Positions 10,204 through 20,907 of a stretch of 64,000 nucleotides of DNA are shown here, piece after piece (within the stretch, counting starts at the first letter, position 1; every line of letters starts with the position of its first letter). The DNA is taken from positions 1,066,501-1,130,500 of the forward strand of contig VCCP01000006.1 in the NCBI GenBank assembly GCA_005765155.1, read 5' to 3'. This DNA comes from Zelopaecilomyces penicillatus (Eukaryota; Ascomycota; Sordariomycetes; Hypocreales; Pseudodiploosporaceae). The position numbers and the translations under genes are program-made. The notes below the pieces were generated by a model. The model had not been told where the DNA came from. It worked only from the letters and a program-made list of their open reading frames with translations, and did no database searches.

Positions 10204-11529
10204 ATGTCCGAGGACGATAACGACCTGATCGGCCCGGATGGGCAGGGGTCTGCCCGAGTCGACCGCGACCGCCGGGCGCCTAGGTTCAGTTGGACGCCGG
10301 CATACGAGGCCACCTTCTTTCGAAGTCTCTGCGAGAGCGTCCAGTTGGGTTTACGCGAAAACAGCAGCTTCAAGGCCGAGGCGTGGGAGCGCGCGGCTCT
10401 GGCGCTCCAGGATAGCCACAATGCATACCCAGCCAAGAGCCATCTGATCAACAAGAGCGACAACGCTAGAAAACGATTTCGACTCTGGAGAGGACTCCGA
10501 GAAGATCCTGATTTTGCATACAATGCGGTAACGAGGACGGTAACGGCGACCGAGGAGGCGTGGAGGGCCCATATCGAGGTGAGTCGGTGCCACGCGTGCA
10601 TGGGGAGATCATCGGGATCGCTTGGGTATACTGATGCATGATAGCGGGAACCTCTGTCGCGAGCCCTGCGGGGAAGACCTTTCGAACACGAAGACTTTAT
10701 GGAGGTGTTGTATCCAGACGTGGTGGGCTCTGGCGGGGCCCCAAAGCGAATAATGAAGCCGAGACGGCGGACTGATGGTCAGCTTTGTGACGACCCAGAG
10801 ATGCCAGGAACAGGCGTGCTGAATCTACAACCCGATACGCTCCTTCCTCACACCGGGCAGCCTGTGATGGAAAGCCCGGGACATCAACGACCCTCACTGA
10901 GTCTAACGCCAACGGCTTTGTCTTCCAACTCCGTGTCTCAGCCAAGACCAACCACAACCACACTTCCACCCCAGGCCAACCCCATACAAGTAATGGCATT
11001 AACTCCGCCTGATGAACCAGTCTCTCAAACCCGCAAGCGGTCGTTGCAGACCTCTTCCACACAAGCGTCCAGTGATGGTGCTCGACCATCAAGTGGTGAT
11101 CCCCTGTTACTCGCTCCTTCGTCTTCTAGCTCACCAGAGAAGCGACAGCGGACCAGCTCCCACAGCAACATTCAGGCCAGTGTCACTACCACTGCTGTCA
11201 GCCCTCCTCTCATACCGCCTGCCAACATGAGCCCTGTACATGCAGTGCCAGTTACCCATACAAAGGCACCACACGCAGTTGGCACTCAAACTGCTCTAGA
11301 GGAATTTACCAACTTTCTCAAAGTAAGGGGAGGGCGCCAGTGGCGAGAAGAAGCGCTCGACCTGTTTTTCAAAGACTTTGCAGACGAGAACCTAGATCTT
11401 CAGATCATGGTCTCGGAAAACATGCTGAGCAACGAACACAAAGCAATGATGTTCTGCAAGATGCCCTCGGGGCTCAGACAGCACTGGGTCAAGCGGATCC
11501 GAGAGATGAATTGGCGAGGAGGAGCGTGA
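10204..11529 (+). CDS. Myb/SANT-like DNA-binding domain protein
   Basis: Two exons, 10204-10578 and 10645-11529, encode 419 residues; the 66-bp intron begins GTGAGT and ends GATAG. Residues about 28-128 form a Myb/SANT-like domain of the type found in plant L10-interacting MYB proteins and Harbinger/PIF transposon cofactors: tryptophans in FSWTPAYE, EAWERAA, RLWRGL and EEAWRAHI mark the helices, and the intron falls just after the last. Then comes a conserved-looking basic segment, a 170-residue Ser/Thr/Pro/Gln-rich linker with a short basic cluster (KRQRTSS), and a compact helical C-terminal region of about 80 residues (ALEEFTNFL, WREEALDLFFKDF, HWVKRIREM). No transposase is adjacent. It is probably a nuclear DNA-binding protein; target unknown. 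A domesticated transposon accessory gene is possible. Confidence 0.8.
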
Positions 11530-13460
11530 GCAGTCGAAATAAACGAATGCATCCCCCAAGATTCCAATCGGTACACGATATTGGACGGAGGGTTTCATTC
11601 CTCGGGGCAAATCGGCGTATTTGGTGTCGAGACTCATTAGTGAGCGGCGTGCGGAGATATCATGATACCCCGGCAGTGAGGCGTTGGCTCTAATTGCTGC
11701 ATTTGGCAGCGAAGAGATGGTCAGTGGATGGAAGGTTGGCCATATGTGACTTTTTTTCTGTTTTCGTATTTTTTTCAAGGCATGTTGAAAGAGGAGTGAG
11801 TGCTGAGAGACGGCCGACTGGTGCATTTGAATGGACGTTTTGGTATTGATCATACAGGATGTTGCAGAGAAAGAGCCATGCCTTTTTTGTTTCTTTTCTT
11901 GTTTCTAGTTTAACACCAGTGAAACAGCATGTGGATATCTTGCCCTGCATGAAGGTAGCCATGGCCTTGATGCTGCAGCTTTATCGGTGTCTGTGTGTGA
12001 AGTGATTGCCTGCCTTGTAAGTTTGAGATTCTTATTGACGGCTGGCTTTGGCCCAAGAAACGAGAATAATGTGAATATACATGATGTACGAAGCCATCGT
12101 CGCCACATTGGTTGAGAACCGTCCAGGTGCAAATAGCAGCAGATAATCGATGTCTCCAGATTCCAAAGGGGTAGCAGAAGACAGTCAGAGTCTTGCAAGA
12201 CTCTGGTGAGGCTGAATCCATGTTGACGGACACCAAAGAGGATCAGTGATGGGAGAAACACATATTTGCAGCTTCCCAAGTTGGCATCTCAAGACCAAGT
12301 ATTGTGTGCGTGAATGAGCAGAATGACCATAATTGTGTCACAACGCCATGAGGGAGTCATTGTATGAGGTATTAGAGCAGACATGGTTTGCCTACCCAGA
12401 TGGTCTTAACGCGAGCGATATATGGCTGTTCTGACCAAAAGGAAAAAAAAACTCGTTTCGACATTAGTTGCCTTTTTTGGTACTTCGGCTGACATCTGGC
12501 CAAAGACGGGTGACATTGTAATTATAGGACGGCTGTTACAACTCTGCTTGATTTGGATGGTGCGTGCATTCTGCTGTATCAGGTATAGCCAACATCTTTT
12601 GATGTTGTACGTAAGGCTGGTTTTTGCCATCATGTTCGTGTCTGGTAGGAGAGGACAAGAAGGAAGCAGGAACGATTTCTTTTTTTTTTTCCCCTATCTA
12701 CATGTAGGTACCTCGCCAGGAATGGCTGGGGCTTTGTACAAGGTTTGCAGGTGACGTCGGGCATGCACAAGCAAACCATGGGATACTTGTAGTTTATATT
12801 TCAAGACCCTGTTGTGGTCAATGCTATTAAGCTTGCGGCCTTTAAGGAAGCGAAGCTTTGTGATTAGTCTGTGCTACGTATCTGCGGACTAGAAGACCAG
12901 CCCTATTCTCGTGGGGAACGATCAACATCCCAAACAAAGGTCAAGGTATCGAAAAGATGCACAATGACCTTGCTAGGGTCGAGGCATGTCATACACTTCA
13001 TACCACTTACCATTCCAACACGCATCAAATTTCTGCCATGCTTTTTCCATCTCCCAGCGAACAATTAAAATAAAATAAAACTTGCTTGTGGCTGCAGGTT
13101 TGTGCTGGCTGCAACCGAGGTCGAACCGCATACGTCATACACAGTAACTACCCTACTAGAGGGGCCAGCTAGGCCGGGCAGTTGGGCAGGGAAGCTCCAG
13201 GCGCTGAAGCACTGACCTCTACCCGCTGTTGGCAGCTTTTTTAGCCCTGTGCTGGCCCTGTGCTGGCCCTGACGTGACCAAGGTCGTGCGTCGCATGGCG
13301 ACGAGCCTTTTAACCTTTGGCCCTCCTCTCTCCTCCCAGTTCTCTCCTCCCCATTCGCCAACGTGCATCAACATTTCTTCTGCTATCTCAACGAACTTTC
13401 CATCTATCTTCCTCCACCTAAATTGATCCCTGTTTGACACCACAAAATCCACAATTCACC
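11530..13460. other. Gene-free stretch
   Basis: Nearly 2 kb without a supportable gene on either strand. It holds several homopolymer runs (a ten-T run near 12679-12690 and A-runs near 12444). At about 13244-13270 the string CTGTGCTGGCC is repeated in tandem. A partial tRNA-like B box on the minus strand near 13115-13130 has no matching stems. The pyrimidine-rich 13310-13460 segment is the likely core promoter and leader of the next gene. Confidence 0.4.
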
Positions 13461-14242
13461 AGTAAGTCGATGCCGATCACCGTTGCTCTGTGCCAAAAGC
13501 ACTCGTTCGGTCAATTGATGCATGTGATTGTGCTCTATTTTCCACACAGATGAACTGACTGAGCTGTTTTCTAGTGTCTTACGCCGACGCTGCTGCCAAG
13601 GGCCCCAAGCAGACCCCCGAGGAGGTGAGTTGAAGGCATTTGAGGATGAAAGGGATTTGGCGGGATTGGATTTCAATCTGCCAGGTTGCCCTCATTCCAT
13701 GATGACAAAAATGGCTGGAACGATGCCAGCGAATTGAAACCCGTTATTCTGACCGCTCAATCAACCTGCAGGCTGCCGCCCCCCAACTTCCTGAGATCAT
13801 CCCCACCGAGGCGTCAACAGCGTCGCTCATCGATGTCGACCTCCCCAGCGTGCACACCGTGAACTCCGATTTCCTCGAGCAGGAGGTTCAGACCGAGACC
13901 CAGGCTGAGCGTCTTGACCGCGAAGCCGAGGCCGATGCCCGAGCCAAGGCTGAGGCGGCCAAGAAGAAGGTCACTGCCAAAGCCAAGAAGGCCGACAACT
14001 GGCTCACCAGCCAATTCTCCCAGCTGTCTGACGGCAGCGCTGGTGCTCTCGCCCTCGTCAACCTGGCTACCATTATCGGCCTCAGCTCTTTCCTTGGCTA
14101 CCGTGCCTGGGGTCTGTACGAGAGGGGTCAGTTGAACTGGCAAAAGGTGGGCGCTGGTGCTGGCATTCTGGCCACTGTCGGTGCTGTGGAGGCCATCTTT
14201 GGAAAGTATCTCTACCAGGGCAAGAAGGGTGGTCGTTCATAG
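13461..14242 (+). CDS. OM14-like mitochondrial outer membrane protein
   Basis: Three coding exons: the single A at 13461, 13575-13624 and 13772-14242, giving 173 residues. The first intron (13462-13574) splits the start codon as A|TG: only with this intron does the conserved-type N-terminus MSYADAAAKGPKQTPEE acquire an ATG, and a CTGAC branch-like sequence lies shortly before its CTAG end. The second intron is 13625-13771. Residues about 55-90 are a charged, Ala/Lys/Glu-rich coiled-coil stretch; the C-terminal half holds hydrophobic segments around residues 107-125 and 140-160 (ALALVNLATIIGLSSFLGYRA; GAGAGILATVGAVEAIFG) and ends in a basic tail KKGGRS. This is the layout of fungal OM14, an abundant outer-membrane protein linked to ribosome docking in yeast. 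Family assignment is by pattern recognition; the membrane topology is clear. Confidence 0.8.
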
Positions 14243-15069
14243 GCGGTTGAAATGATGAGCGGGGGAAAGGTAAATCAACAGTGTATCACTCGTCTTCGGT
14301 GGCGTCTTGGTTCCAGGGTTATGGGTAATCTGAGTCTCTTCTCTCTCTTGTTCGCGAATAGCGCGCTTATCTGATGGAAAATAAAAAAAGGGAACTGCGT
14401 TGCAGGCCATGTTGTACACACTTGTCCAAGCTTCCCAATTTGCTTCGTGTTGTGTGTTGAGCTGTTAGCCTCCACCCACTGCAGCAGCAGCAGCAGTAGC
14501 TCGCTCAATTTCCACGTGCTGTGAACACTCTTCCCTTCCAACTCACATTGCTCGCATTCGCATTAGAAATGCTACAAAACAGCCCCTCCCATCACGGGTA
14601 TGTACCAGCAAATGACACGAGCATGGACTATTTGCTGGCTTGGCAGATAAGAGACCAGCGCCGGATCCTTCTGCCTATAGCCCTATATAAGGGTGACGTC
14701 AGCCCCGCGCAAAGCCCAGCATCGTTACTCGTGACTCTGTGTGGGTGGATAGATCCAAATATCAACGTTGGGCCTTATTTTGAGGTGGCACTGCGACAGC
14801 AACGTTTAATTTCTCCTGGTGGCACGCTGATAAGGTTTTTTAAGAACGACCTCTCGCAACCCGTCACGATAGCAGACTTATTCGAAACCTAAACCTCAAT
14901 CATAGGACCTGACATAAAAAGGCCATCAAAGCCTCCCTTTTTCTCACGCTTTTTATCTCACTCACTCACCAACTCAACCTTCAAAAGAATATTTACAGTC
15001 GTCAAATCCTACATCCCAAGAGTCAAGAAAACAGTCTCTTTTTAGTTTTAAACAAACCAATCTTTCACA
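14243..15069. other. OM14 3' flank and GNAT promoter
   Basis: No gene supported. Bases 14471-14500 contain a short CAG run. TATATAA (14684-14690) is followed four bases later by a perfect TGACGTCA palindrome (14694-14701). A second TATA-like CATAAAAAGG lies near 14912 with a CT/CA-rich leader after it, more likely the core promoter of the acetyltransferase gene at 15070. A reverse ATCAGATAA copy is at 14367-14375. Confidence 0.5.
14684..14701 (+). promoter_or_regulatory. TATA box beside CRE/ATF palindrome
   Basis: TATATAA at 14684-14690 and TGACGTCA at 14694-14701 lie about 370-385 bases upstream of the GNAT start. The 8-bp palindrome is the optimal site for ATF/CREB-type bZIP factors (fungal AtfA/Atf1 class). 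A link to stress control of the acetyltransferase is inference; the same 8-mer also occurs once inside the F-box gene coding region, so it is not unique. Confidence 0.4.
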
Positions 15070-15920
15070 ATGACCACCGCCGTCTTCCGCCTGCGCGAGG
15101 CTGAAAGCGAAGACATCCCCGCCATGGCTGCCCTTGACGTCTCAGCCTTCCTCGACAGCCCCATGCACAAAGCCATGTTCCCAGAACACCTGCGCGTCAA
15201 GCCTGGTGTCCAGGACCAAGTAGACTGGAATATGTCGCGTATGATCTCGGGCTTTGCGGACCCGCGCACGCACTTCACCGTTGTTACAACCAAGCGGCCC
15301 GAGGGGGGTTATATCATTGTCGGTTGTGCGGAGTGGAGGTCGCCGATACCGGCTTCGGAGAGAGGGAATGCCGTGCCAGAGAAGGAGAAGGAGGAAGAGG
15401 CGGAGAAAAGTGATGAGGAGAAAGAGTTGGATCTTGAGCAGAGGCTGGCTAGGTTGCCGTCGTGTCTGGATAAGAAGGCGGTGCTGGCGGCGAATGATGA
15501 GATTCAGCAGCTCCTCGTGGATTCGAAAGACTGCTTCAAAGGAAAAGAGAGATCTGAAATGTGGAGTAAGTCGAAAAATCATTTCATTTTCGTCGCCAAT
15601 GAATGGCATTTCCCTCCCTTCCTACCCCCTCCCCAACACTCATCAAACATTCACGCAATTGTTCAACAGCTAACATTACTCTCTCTCATCTAGCCCTAAA
15701 CTCCATCTCTGTCGACGGAGACTACCGCGGCAAGGGCATCGGCAAGATGCTCACCCGCTGGGGCATGGAAAAAGCAGCACAAGAAAAGGCAGACATGTGG
15801 CTCATCTCTTCGCCTCTCGGCAGACGGCTCTACCACTCGCTCGGGTTCCAGGAGGTGGCGGAGGGATCGAGGTGTAGCGAGCCGCAGTACGTGATGTTGA
15901 AGCTCTATGAGGAGAAGTAA
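15070..15920 (+). CDS. GNAT-family N-acetyltransferase
   Basis: Exons 15070-15565 and 15694-15920 join to 240 residues; the intron 15566-15693 starts GTAAGT and ends CTAG. The N-terminal part begins with the beta1-alpha1 pattern of GNAT enzymes (FRLREAESEDIPAMAALD). The acetyl-CoA binding motif A is DGDYRGKGIGKMLTRWGME around residues 173-190 (R/Q-x-x-G-x-G), which lies directly after the splice junction, and the last strand reads LYHSLGFQEV. Between them an acidic insertion rich in Glu and Lys (about residues 100-125) separates the two halves, common in fungal members. The family transfers acetyl from acetyl-CoA to an amine; the acceptor is not evident. No signal peptide, so probably cytosolic. 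Confidence 0.88.
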
Positions 15921-16382
15921 GGAGTAATGACTATGGATGGAGTTTTGTGGGATTGGGGGCGCGGGGTCGTGATAATAGAATTACCTGATAATGATGATGA
16001 ATAATATGATTAAAATCAGCATACTGGGCAATATTTCTGCTTTAATAGATTATACTAATCAAGTGCAAAATAGGTTTAACATGGACCCATTGGGTTACTT
16101 TCTCATCTTCTTCTATGGCCTAAGCATGTTCAAGAGGATCCTCAGACAACGGCTGCATTTGAACCAAGTCACTGGTCCTATATCTGAGGAGAACGCCATT
16201 CTTCATTATCACGGAGGTGTTATTGAGGAGCAGGGCAAGGTAGAGCCAGATCCATGACATATTCTGAATCAAGCAAGATGTATTATCATTCACGCCTTCA
16301 TCTCATTTGAGTTTGTCACTTATCAATCTACCTGACCCACATCGGATCCAACATGAAGCCTCATCGGCGGAATGCTTCTGAT
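15921..16382. other. Convergent intergenic between GNAT and F-box genes
   Basis: Short AT-rich interval between convergent genes; apart from a 58-codon frame at 16081-16257 nothing is seen. It includes both 3' untranslated regions. Confidence 0.4.
16081..16257 (+). CDS. Possible small membrane protein (unconfirmed)
   Basis: An ATG-initiated frame of 58 residues. Residues 2-21 are hydrophobic and aromatic (DPLGYFLIFFYGLSMF), followed by a basic stretch (KRILRQRL) and an acidic-to-neutral tail, which is the composition of a single-span membrane peptide. I do not recognise it. It could instead be chance coding in the 3' untranslated region of the acetyltransferase gene, which ends 160 bases upstream. 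Confidence 0.22.
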   Translation: MDPLGYFLIFFYGLSMFKRILRQRLHLNQVTGPISEENAILHYHGGVIEEQGKVEPDP

Positions 16383-18140
16383 CTACATGAACTGCCGTCG
16401 AAACGGGTTCGCTTTCACATCAGGATAGCCCATGATGTACTGCTCTGCCAGTGTCGCAATATGCGGCCCATGGGATGCTCCAGAATCCTCGTTCATACTC
16501 CCCAGTTGATCTTCCTCCTCCGACTCTTCGTCTACCCAACCACCCATGAGGTCGCTTAACTCGACTACAAATTTCCTCGCTCTCGGTTTCTTAGCTATAT
16601 CTCGTAGTCTATCCACTACGCCCGCCCAGGTGCCGCTCGTCAAGTAGACACAGACCAGAGTAACATCCCATAACACTATTTCCGTGCCGAGATTATCGCA
16701 GAACGTCTCAAATCCTTCTTGTGTGAACGAGACATAGTACAGCTTCAGCCTCTGAAGCCGAGGCAAAACTGCGGTGGAAAGCACATTTAAGACACTAAAC
16801 ATGGCCATGGGGTCATCTATGATATCTTCGGGTGATACCGGCCCTCCATCGGTGATCAATTCCACAGATTGTAGGTGGGGACTTGCGGTAAGGGCGGTTG
16901 CGTATCCATCGCCGTCTTCATTCCAAACATGAACTTGCAGTGTCAAGGACTCTAATGTTTGACATGCAATGCGAAGCTTCTCTTGGGCTTCTTCTTTAGT
17001 GTACATCTCAAACCCTTCGCAAGAAAGAACGTCAATTCTGCCAGGTGTGGGAAATGTACCAATATATAGATGTCGTAGCCGTATTCCAGCAGCGTAAGCC
17101 GCAATAGGCAGTCCTGAAAAAAAAGAGACGACCGTCGTGTCGTCTTCCATCGGGTCATCATGAGCTGTTAACAGGCACTCCGTTGAAATGTGTCGTTCCA
17201 GCTTTGTTCGATCTGTGAGTAAAGTCTCGGGATTGGCTTCCCAGCCGTTATCTAGCTTATCAAACTCCACGCTGTGCAGATATGGCATCCTACTTAAAGA
17301 AGTTACAAGCTTTTCAATATACAATCCATCCTTGATGAGAAAACACTGTTCACTGTATCGCAAATTGTAGGCCGTAAAACTGCCGAGAATCAAATTTTGA
17401 TAATCTTCCACAATGTCAAGATCGTACAACTCATCAGACTCAGCCAAGATATCGTCAAACTCCTCCACCAGTGCAGCATAGATGCTAATGATACTTTTAC
17501 ACGCTGACGTCATTCTTTGATCTTTAAAACCGTTGCCGTTCTTTTCTTTAATCGTAAGGCAAGTTGTCAGAGATTTCATCATCATGATAACATCATTCTT
17601 GAAGAAATCAAAGCTGCTTGCAGACAGCTGGGAGCAAATCAGAGGGGTGATATGGATACCGCGCACGCCGACGGCCAGATGTGGCTGGTTTGATACCTTC
17701 TCGACTAAATCCAGTGAGTGCTGGTCGATGGCGATAGCAATGTATGGGAAGAGCAGCGGAGATGCGAGCTGGTTGAAAATGCGACACACGAGACGTGCGC
17801 TTTTGACTGCGCTCTGACGTCCATTCCAGTCATCAGCATTTCTAAAGCTGTCTGCATGGAGATCGCTCAGAGGGGTTTTTCCCGGTGCACTAAAGTTGTC
17901 AAAGATGTTGTAGAGTACCTCGGCGGGTAGTTTCTCGAGTATCGATACGCTTGGGAGATATGCTGCATCTCTCGTCTCATGTTGCTTATCCGAGTGCTGT
18001 GCGGAGTCTTTAAGGTTGTCGACAAGCTCTCTGCTCACATTGCCGGACTCATCTCCATTTTCGTTTGCCGTAGGTTGGCAAGAATGTGTCTCCTCTGGCA
18101 TCAAAAGGCTGCCATCGTGACATATGTTATGCTCAAGCAT
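16383..18140 (-). CDS. F-box protein
   Basis: A single-exon gene of 585 residues with an ATG at 18140. After an acidic, low-complexity N-terminus, an F-box occurs at about residues 50-115 (ILEKLPAEVLYNIFDNF ... SARLVCRIFNQLASPLLF). The remainder is a leucine-rich, mostly helical region without obvious regular LRR spacing (HLQSVELI, RLQRLKLYYVSF), ending in an acidic segment (DEESEEEDQ). F-box proteins couple substrates to SCF ubiquitin ligases through Skp1; fungi carry many of unknown target. Complete, no frameshift. It is convergent with the acetyltransferase gene. Confidence 0.85.
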   Translation of the reverse strand: MLEHNICHDGSLLMPEETHSCQPTANENGDESGNVSRELVDNLKDSAQHSDKQHETRDAAYLPSVSILEKLPAEVLYNIFDNFSAPGKTPLSDLHADSFRNADDWNGRQSAVKSARLVCRIFNQLASPLLFPYIAIAIDQHSLDLVEKVSNQPHLAVGVRGIHITPLICSQLSASSFDFFKNDVIMMMKSLTTCLTIKEKNGNGFKDQRMTSACKSIISIYAALVEEFDDILAESDELYDLDIVEDYQNLILGSFTAYNLRYSEQCFLIKDGLYIEKLVTSLSRMPYLHSVEFDKLDNGWEANPETLLTDRTKLERHISTECLLTAHDDPMEDDTTVVSFFSGLPIAAYAAGIRLRHLYIGTFPTPGRIDVLSCEGFEMYTKEEAQEKLRIACQTLESLTLQVHVWNEDGDGYATALTASPHLQSVELITDGGPVSPEDIIDDPMAMFSVLNVLSTAVLPRLQRLKLYYVSFTQEGFETFCDNLGTEIVLWDVTLVCVYLTSGTWAGVVDRLRDIAKKPRARKFVVELSDLMGGWVDEESEEEDQLGSMNEDSGASHGPHIATLAEQYIMGYPDVKANPFRRQFM

Positions 18141-19071
18141 AGTTAGTGCCAGTAAAGCAGACGGGCTTTGCTCGGAGATGCTCAGATTTTCCAGTCATTG
18201 GCCTTTGATGCGCTTTCTGGCTTGTATTAAAGGAAAGGAAATTCTGTGCGGGCCAACATAACCTGACGATGTCAATTCTAAACAAAGCGGTGGGATGAAT
18301 CTGAGCAAGGCAGACACTGGCGTCCTGTTGCAGCTGGCAACGCGAATGACAGTCTTCAAAAGACTGCACCCTGACAGCTGTTGGCTCATATAGGTATGCA
18401 CCCAGAGCTTTGGCGAATATTATTAATCAAGCAAACAAACCACTGAGCGGGGCGTACGTAGCTTCCAAATTGTTTTCCTTTCTGATATGACCTCGGGAGG
18501 CTTCCAGGGGGCCACTGGCGGTTCCGATGCGAGGCTTTGTTTGCCAGTCCCCTATGATCACTTGGGCGTGCTTGGTGGCACTTGTTTGCAACATCGATGC
18601 ATTGAATGCCTTGTCTATCCCGCACTCTCCTTTGCCAAATTAAGCATGGAATGCTATCACCTGGAACACTCCCTCTTCACTAGACCGAAACCAAAAACTC
18701 GGTTCCTTGCACTATTGGTCGCAACAGTCAAACATAGGTACCTAAAAGTGAACAAAAGGGGTCAGAAAAGAAGATTGTGAATGAATAGCCAACATTGGCT
18801 TCTCTCCTCAGACTAGGCACAAATAACATAAACCGTTAGTTAGTATTGTATTGTTTTTAAACAAGTGAAGTAGTTGACCCATCTATCCTCCCATGACCTC
18901 TCTATGCGCCATTCATACAGCGTTTGATACAGATTCTTAAAGTCTCTCCGCAAAGAGAACTCAAGTTAAAAGTTTATACACAGAATAACGATCTTGCCGT
19001 TGTCGCATTCTCCTTTTCCTTTTTTTTCCTTGCCACGCCTTCTTTTTTATTTCGTTGTGTGGTGTCGCTCT
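18141..19071. other. Intergenic between F-box gene and MIA40
   Basis: No supportable gene. The part next to 18140 is the F-box gene promoter (read on the minus strand); the part next to 19071 is the MIA40 3' untranslated region, with T-runs near 19021. A 97-codon frame at 18487-18780 shows no protein-like features. Confidence 0.4.
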
Positions 19072-20198
19072 TTAGTTCTCCGACTTGGACTTCTTTCCCT
19101 TGGTCTCCTTCTTCTGCTCTGACTTGACGGTGTCGTTGGCATCCCGAGCATCCTGGGCTTGCTTGGGGATACCGGTAGAGCTCTCGACTGGCTTTGCTTC
19201 GGACTGGGCGTCAGACTTGGGCTTGTTGTCTAGCTTGACAGAGCTGGATTGCTCATCGCGAAGCTGTTGGAAATCCGACTCGATGATAGCGCCAGTTTCG
19301 GTTGGAACAGCTTCCTTCGTGGCAGCTGTTGCAGCAGCTTCCGGCGTGGTAGATTTGGCTGTAGCAGCGTCGGTTGCGGGAACGTCTGTTGTGCCGTCTT
19401 CCTCGTCCTCCGCTGCTTCTGAATCCGCCAACTCAGAACCGTAAATGTCGGGATACTCGCGGAAACACTCCTGCATAGCCCTGAATGCATTGTTAGTTCA
19501 ACAGCTCCCTTATGCTTTTTTCAGTTGAATTTCTTACTGGAACTTGTCGATACAGTCCATGCCCTTTGGGTCCTCCTCGGAGTGTACGAAGCAGCTAAAA
19601 GCCGCCTTGAACTCCTCACCACATGGCCCATGAGCCATGCCACCGAGACAAGGGCAATCCCAGTTGATTTCTCCAGTCTCGGGGTTGAAGGCACCTTCTT
19701 GCCCAACCTCCTCTTCCAATGCCTCGGAGCCCTCGAGAATCGCTGTGGTCTGGGCTGGCGTATCGGTTTGAGCTTCGGCCTTCTCGGTAGGTTCGGACTT
19801 TGCTGGCTCCGCCTTCTTCTTTTCGGACTTCTCTTGACGTTTCTCCTTGACCTCTGTTCGCTTCTTCTCCACTAAGGCATCGACTGTCGGTAGGTCTGAT
19901 TCGGAATAGGATGTAGGTGACAGAATTTGAGCTGTTCAATTAGTTAGCCAGATAGCTACCCCTAACTCCTAGACAATAGATACGCACAGGTTGCATCGTC
20001 TGCAAAGACAGGGCTTGTATTATAGTAGTACACTGCTGCTGCTGCCAAACCCCATCGAAGTGCTGAACCCTTCCATGTCCTTGGCTTATCCACAGGTGAC
20101 ACTGTTGAGGCAAATCGTCGAGGGGCTGCGCGCAAAGAAGCACCCCTGAAGCCACTCAGGGCAGGCCGTGAGGCCGATCGCATAGCTGACCGATACAT
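19072..20198 (-). CDS. MIA40: Mitochondrial disulfide-relay import receptor Mia40
   Basis: Exons 20198-19988, 19931-19538 and 19480-19072 join to 337 residues; both introns (56 and 57 bp) have GT..AG ends. The N-terminus is a basic presequence ([22 protein letters not shown]) followed by a membrane anchor near residues 50-70 ([14 protein letters not shown]). A long Lys/Glu/Ala-rich spacer leads to the catalytic domain: the redox-active CPC motif (Cys163-Pro-Cys165) and the twin CX9C helices ([29 protein letters not shown]). An acidic, Ala/Thr-rich C-terminal tail follows. In yeast Mia40 is anchored in the inner membrane, faces the intermembrane space and oxidises imported small cysteine proteins with Erv1. 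The third intron boundary falls inside the second CX9C helix. The gene is divergent from thiamine pyrophosphokinase. Confidence 0.95.
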
Positions 20199-20907
20199 AT
20201 CGTATGACAAAAAAAAGTTCAAAGGTAAAATGTCAATTAATGGAAACGAATCCGTAATGAAAAGAAAACTGCTCAGAGATTACAATAGGTTGTGCGCTAC
20301 GCGCTCCTTGTGAATGGCAGCCAAGTAAGGAAAAAATCGGACAACGAATTGTTAAGCCCGCTGGATTGGTCAGCCAAATCGTTGCTGTCATCCGGAAGCT
20401 CGTGGACCTTACACTACAGTCAATGGAACGACGACGGAAGAAAAGGGAGCCGAGGTTTAGCCGTTCGAGACAAGCAATCCAGCCATGTCACTCAACACAC
20501 CACGTGCGCGCATGCGATCAGCATGCTGTCATCGAGAACGCTACGAGAAAGAGGAGGGATGGGCGAGCCCTGGAATTCCATATATGCAGCTTTTGTTTGT
20601 TGAGCAAGTGTCAGTCAATAGTCAATTAATATCGATGAACCGGGCTTGGGACCATTGTTTAGGACATTCAGCCATACAGAGCTGAAACGTGGCAATGCAA
20701 ACGGGTAGCGATCTTTTTATTGATTAGCCTTTGTGTGATGGACACACCTCGAAATAAATAGTTTAGTGGCCCGCCCCCATCGGCAACGTAGCAGCAGCTC
20801 TCAGATTCCTCCCTTGAACTTCAGACCTGCAAAAAGCTCGCGAGGCAACATTCTCGAGGACGAAACAAGACTCGGGAACGCGAGTTGCGGCGTCATTGAA
20901 TCCCGTT
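20199..20907. other. Divergent promoter MIA40 / thiamine pyrophosphokinase
   Basis: About 700 bases between the two start codons. No gene is supported; open frames of 60-100 codons on both strands look like chance. No thiamine riboswitch consensus was recognised here or in the first intron of the thiamine gene. Confidence 0.45.

Noticed and set aside
13079..13160. tRNA-like B box (GGTTCGACC) on the minus strand
   Set aside because: The flanking bases do not form a T stem, and no acceptor or anticodon stem matches it.
14521..14892. 123-codon frame spanning the TATA/CRE pair
   Set aside because: Has no ATG at its beginning and overlaps promoter signals of the GNAT gene; no recognisable feature.
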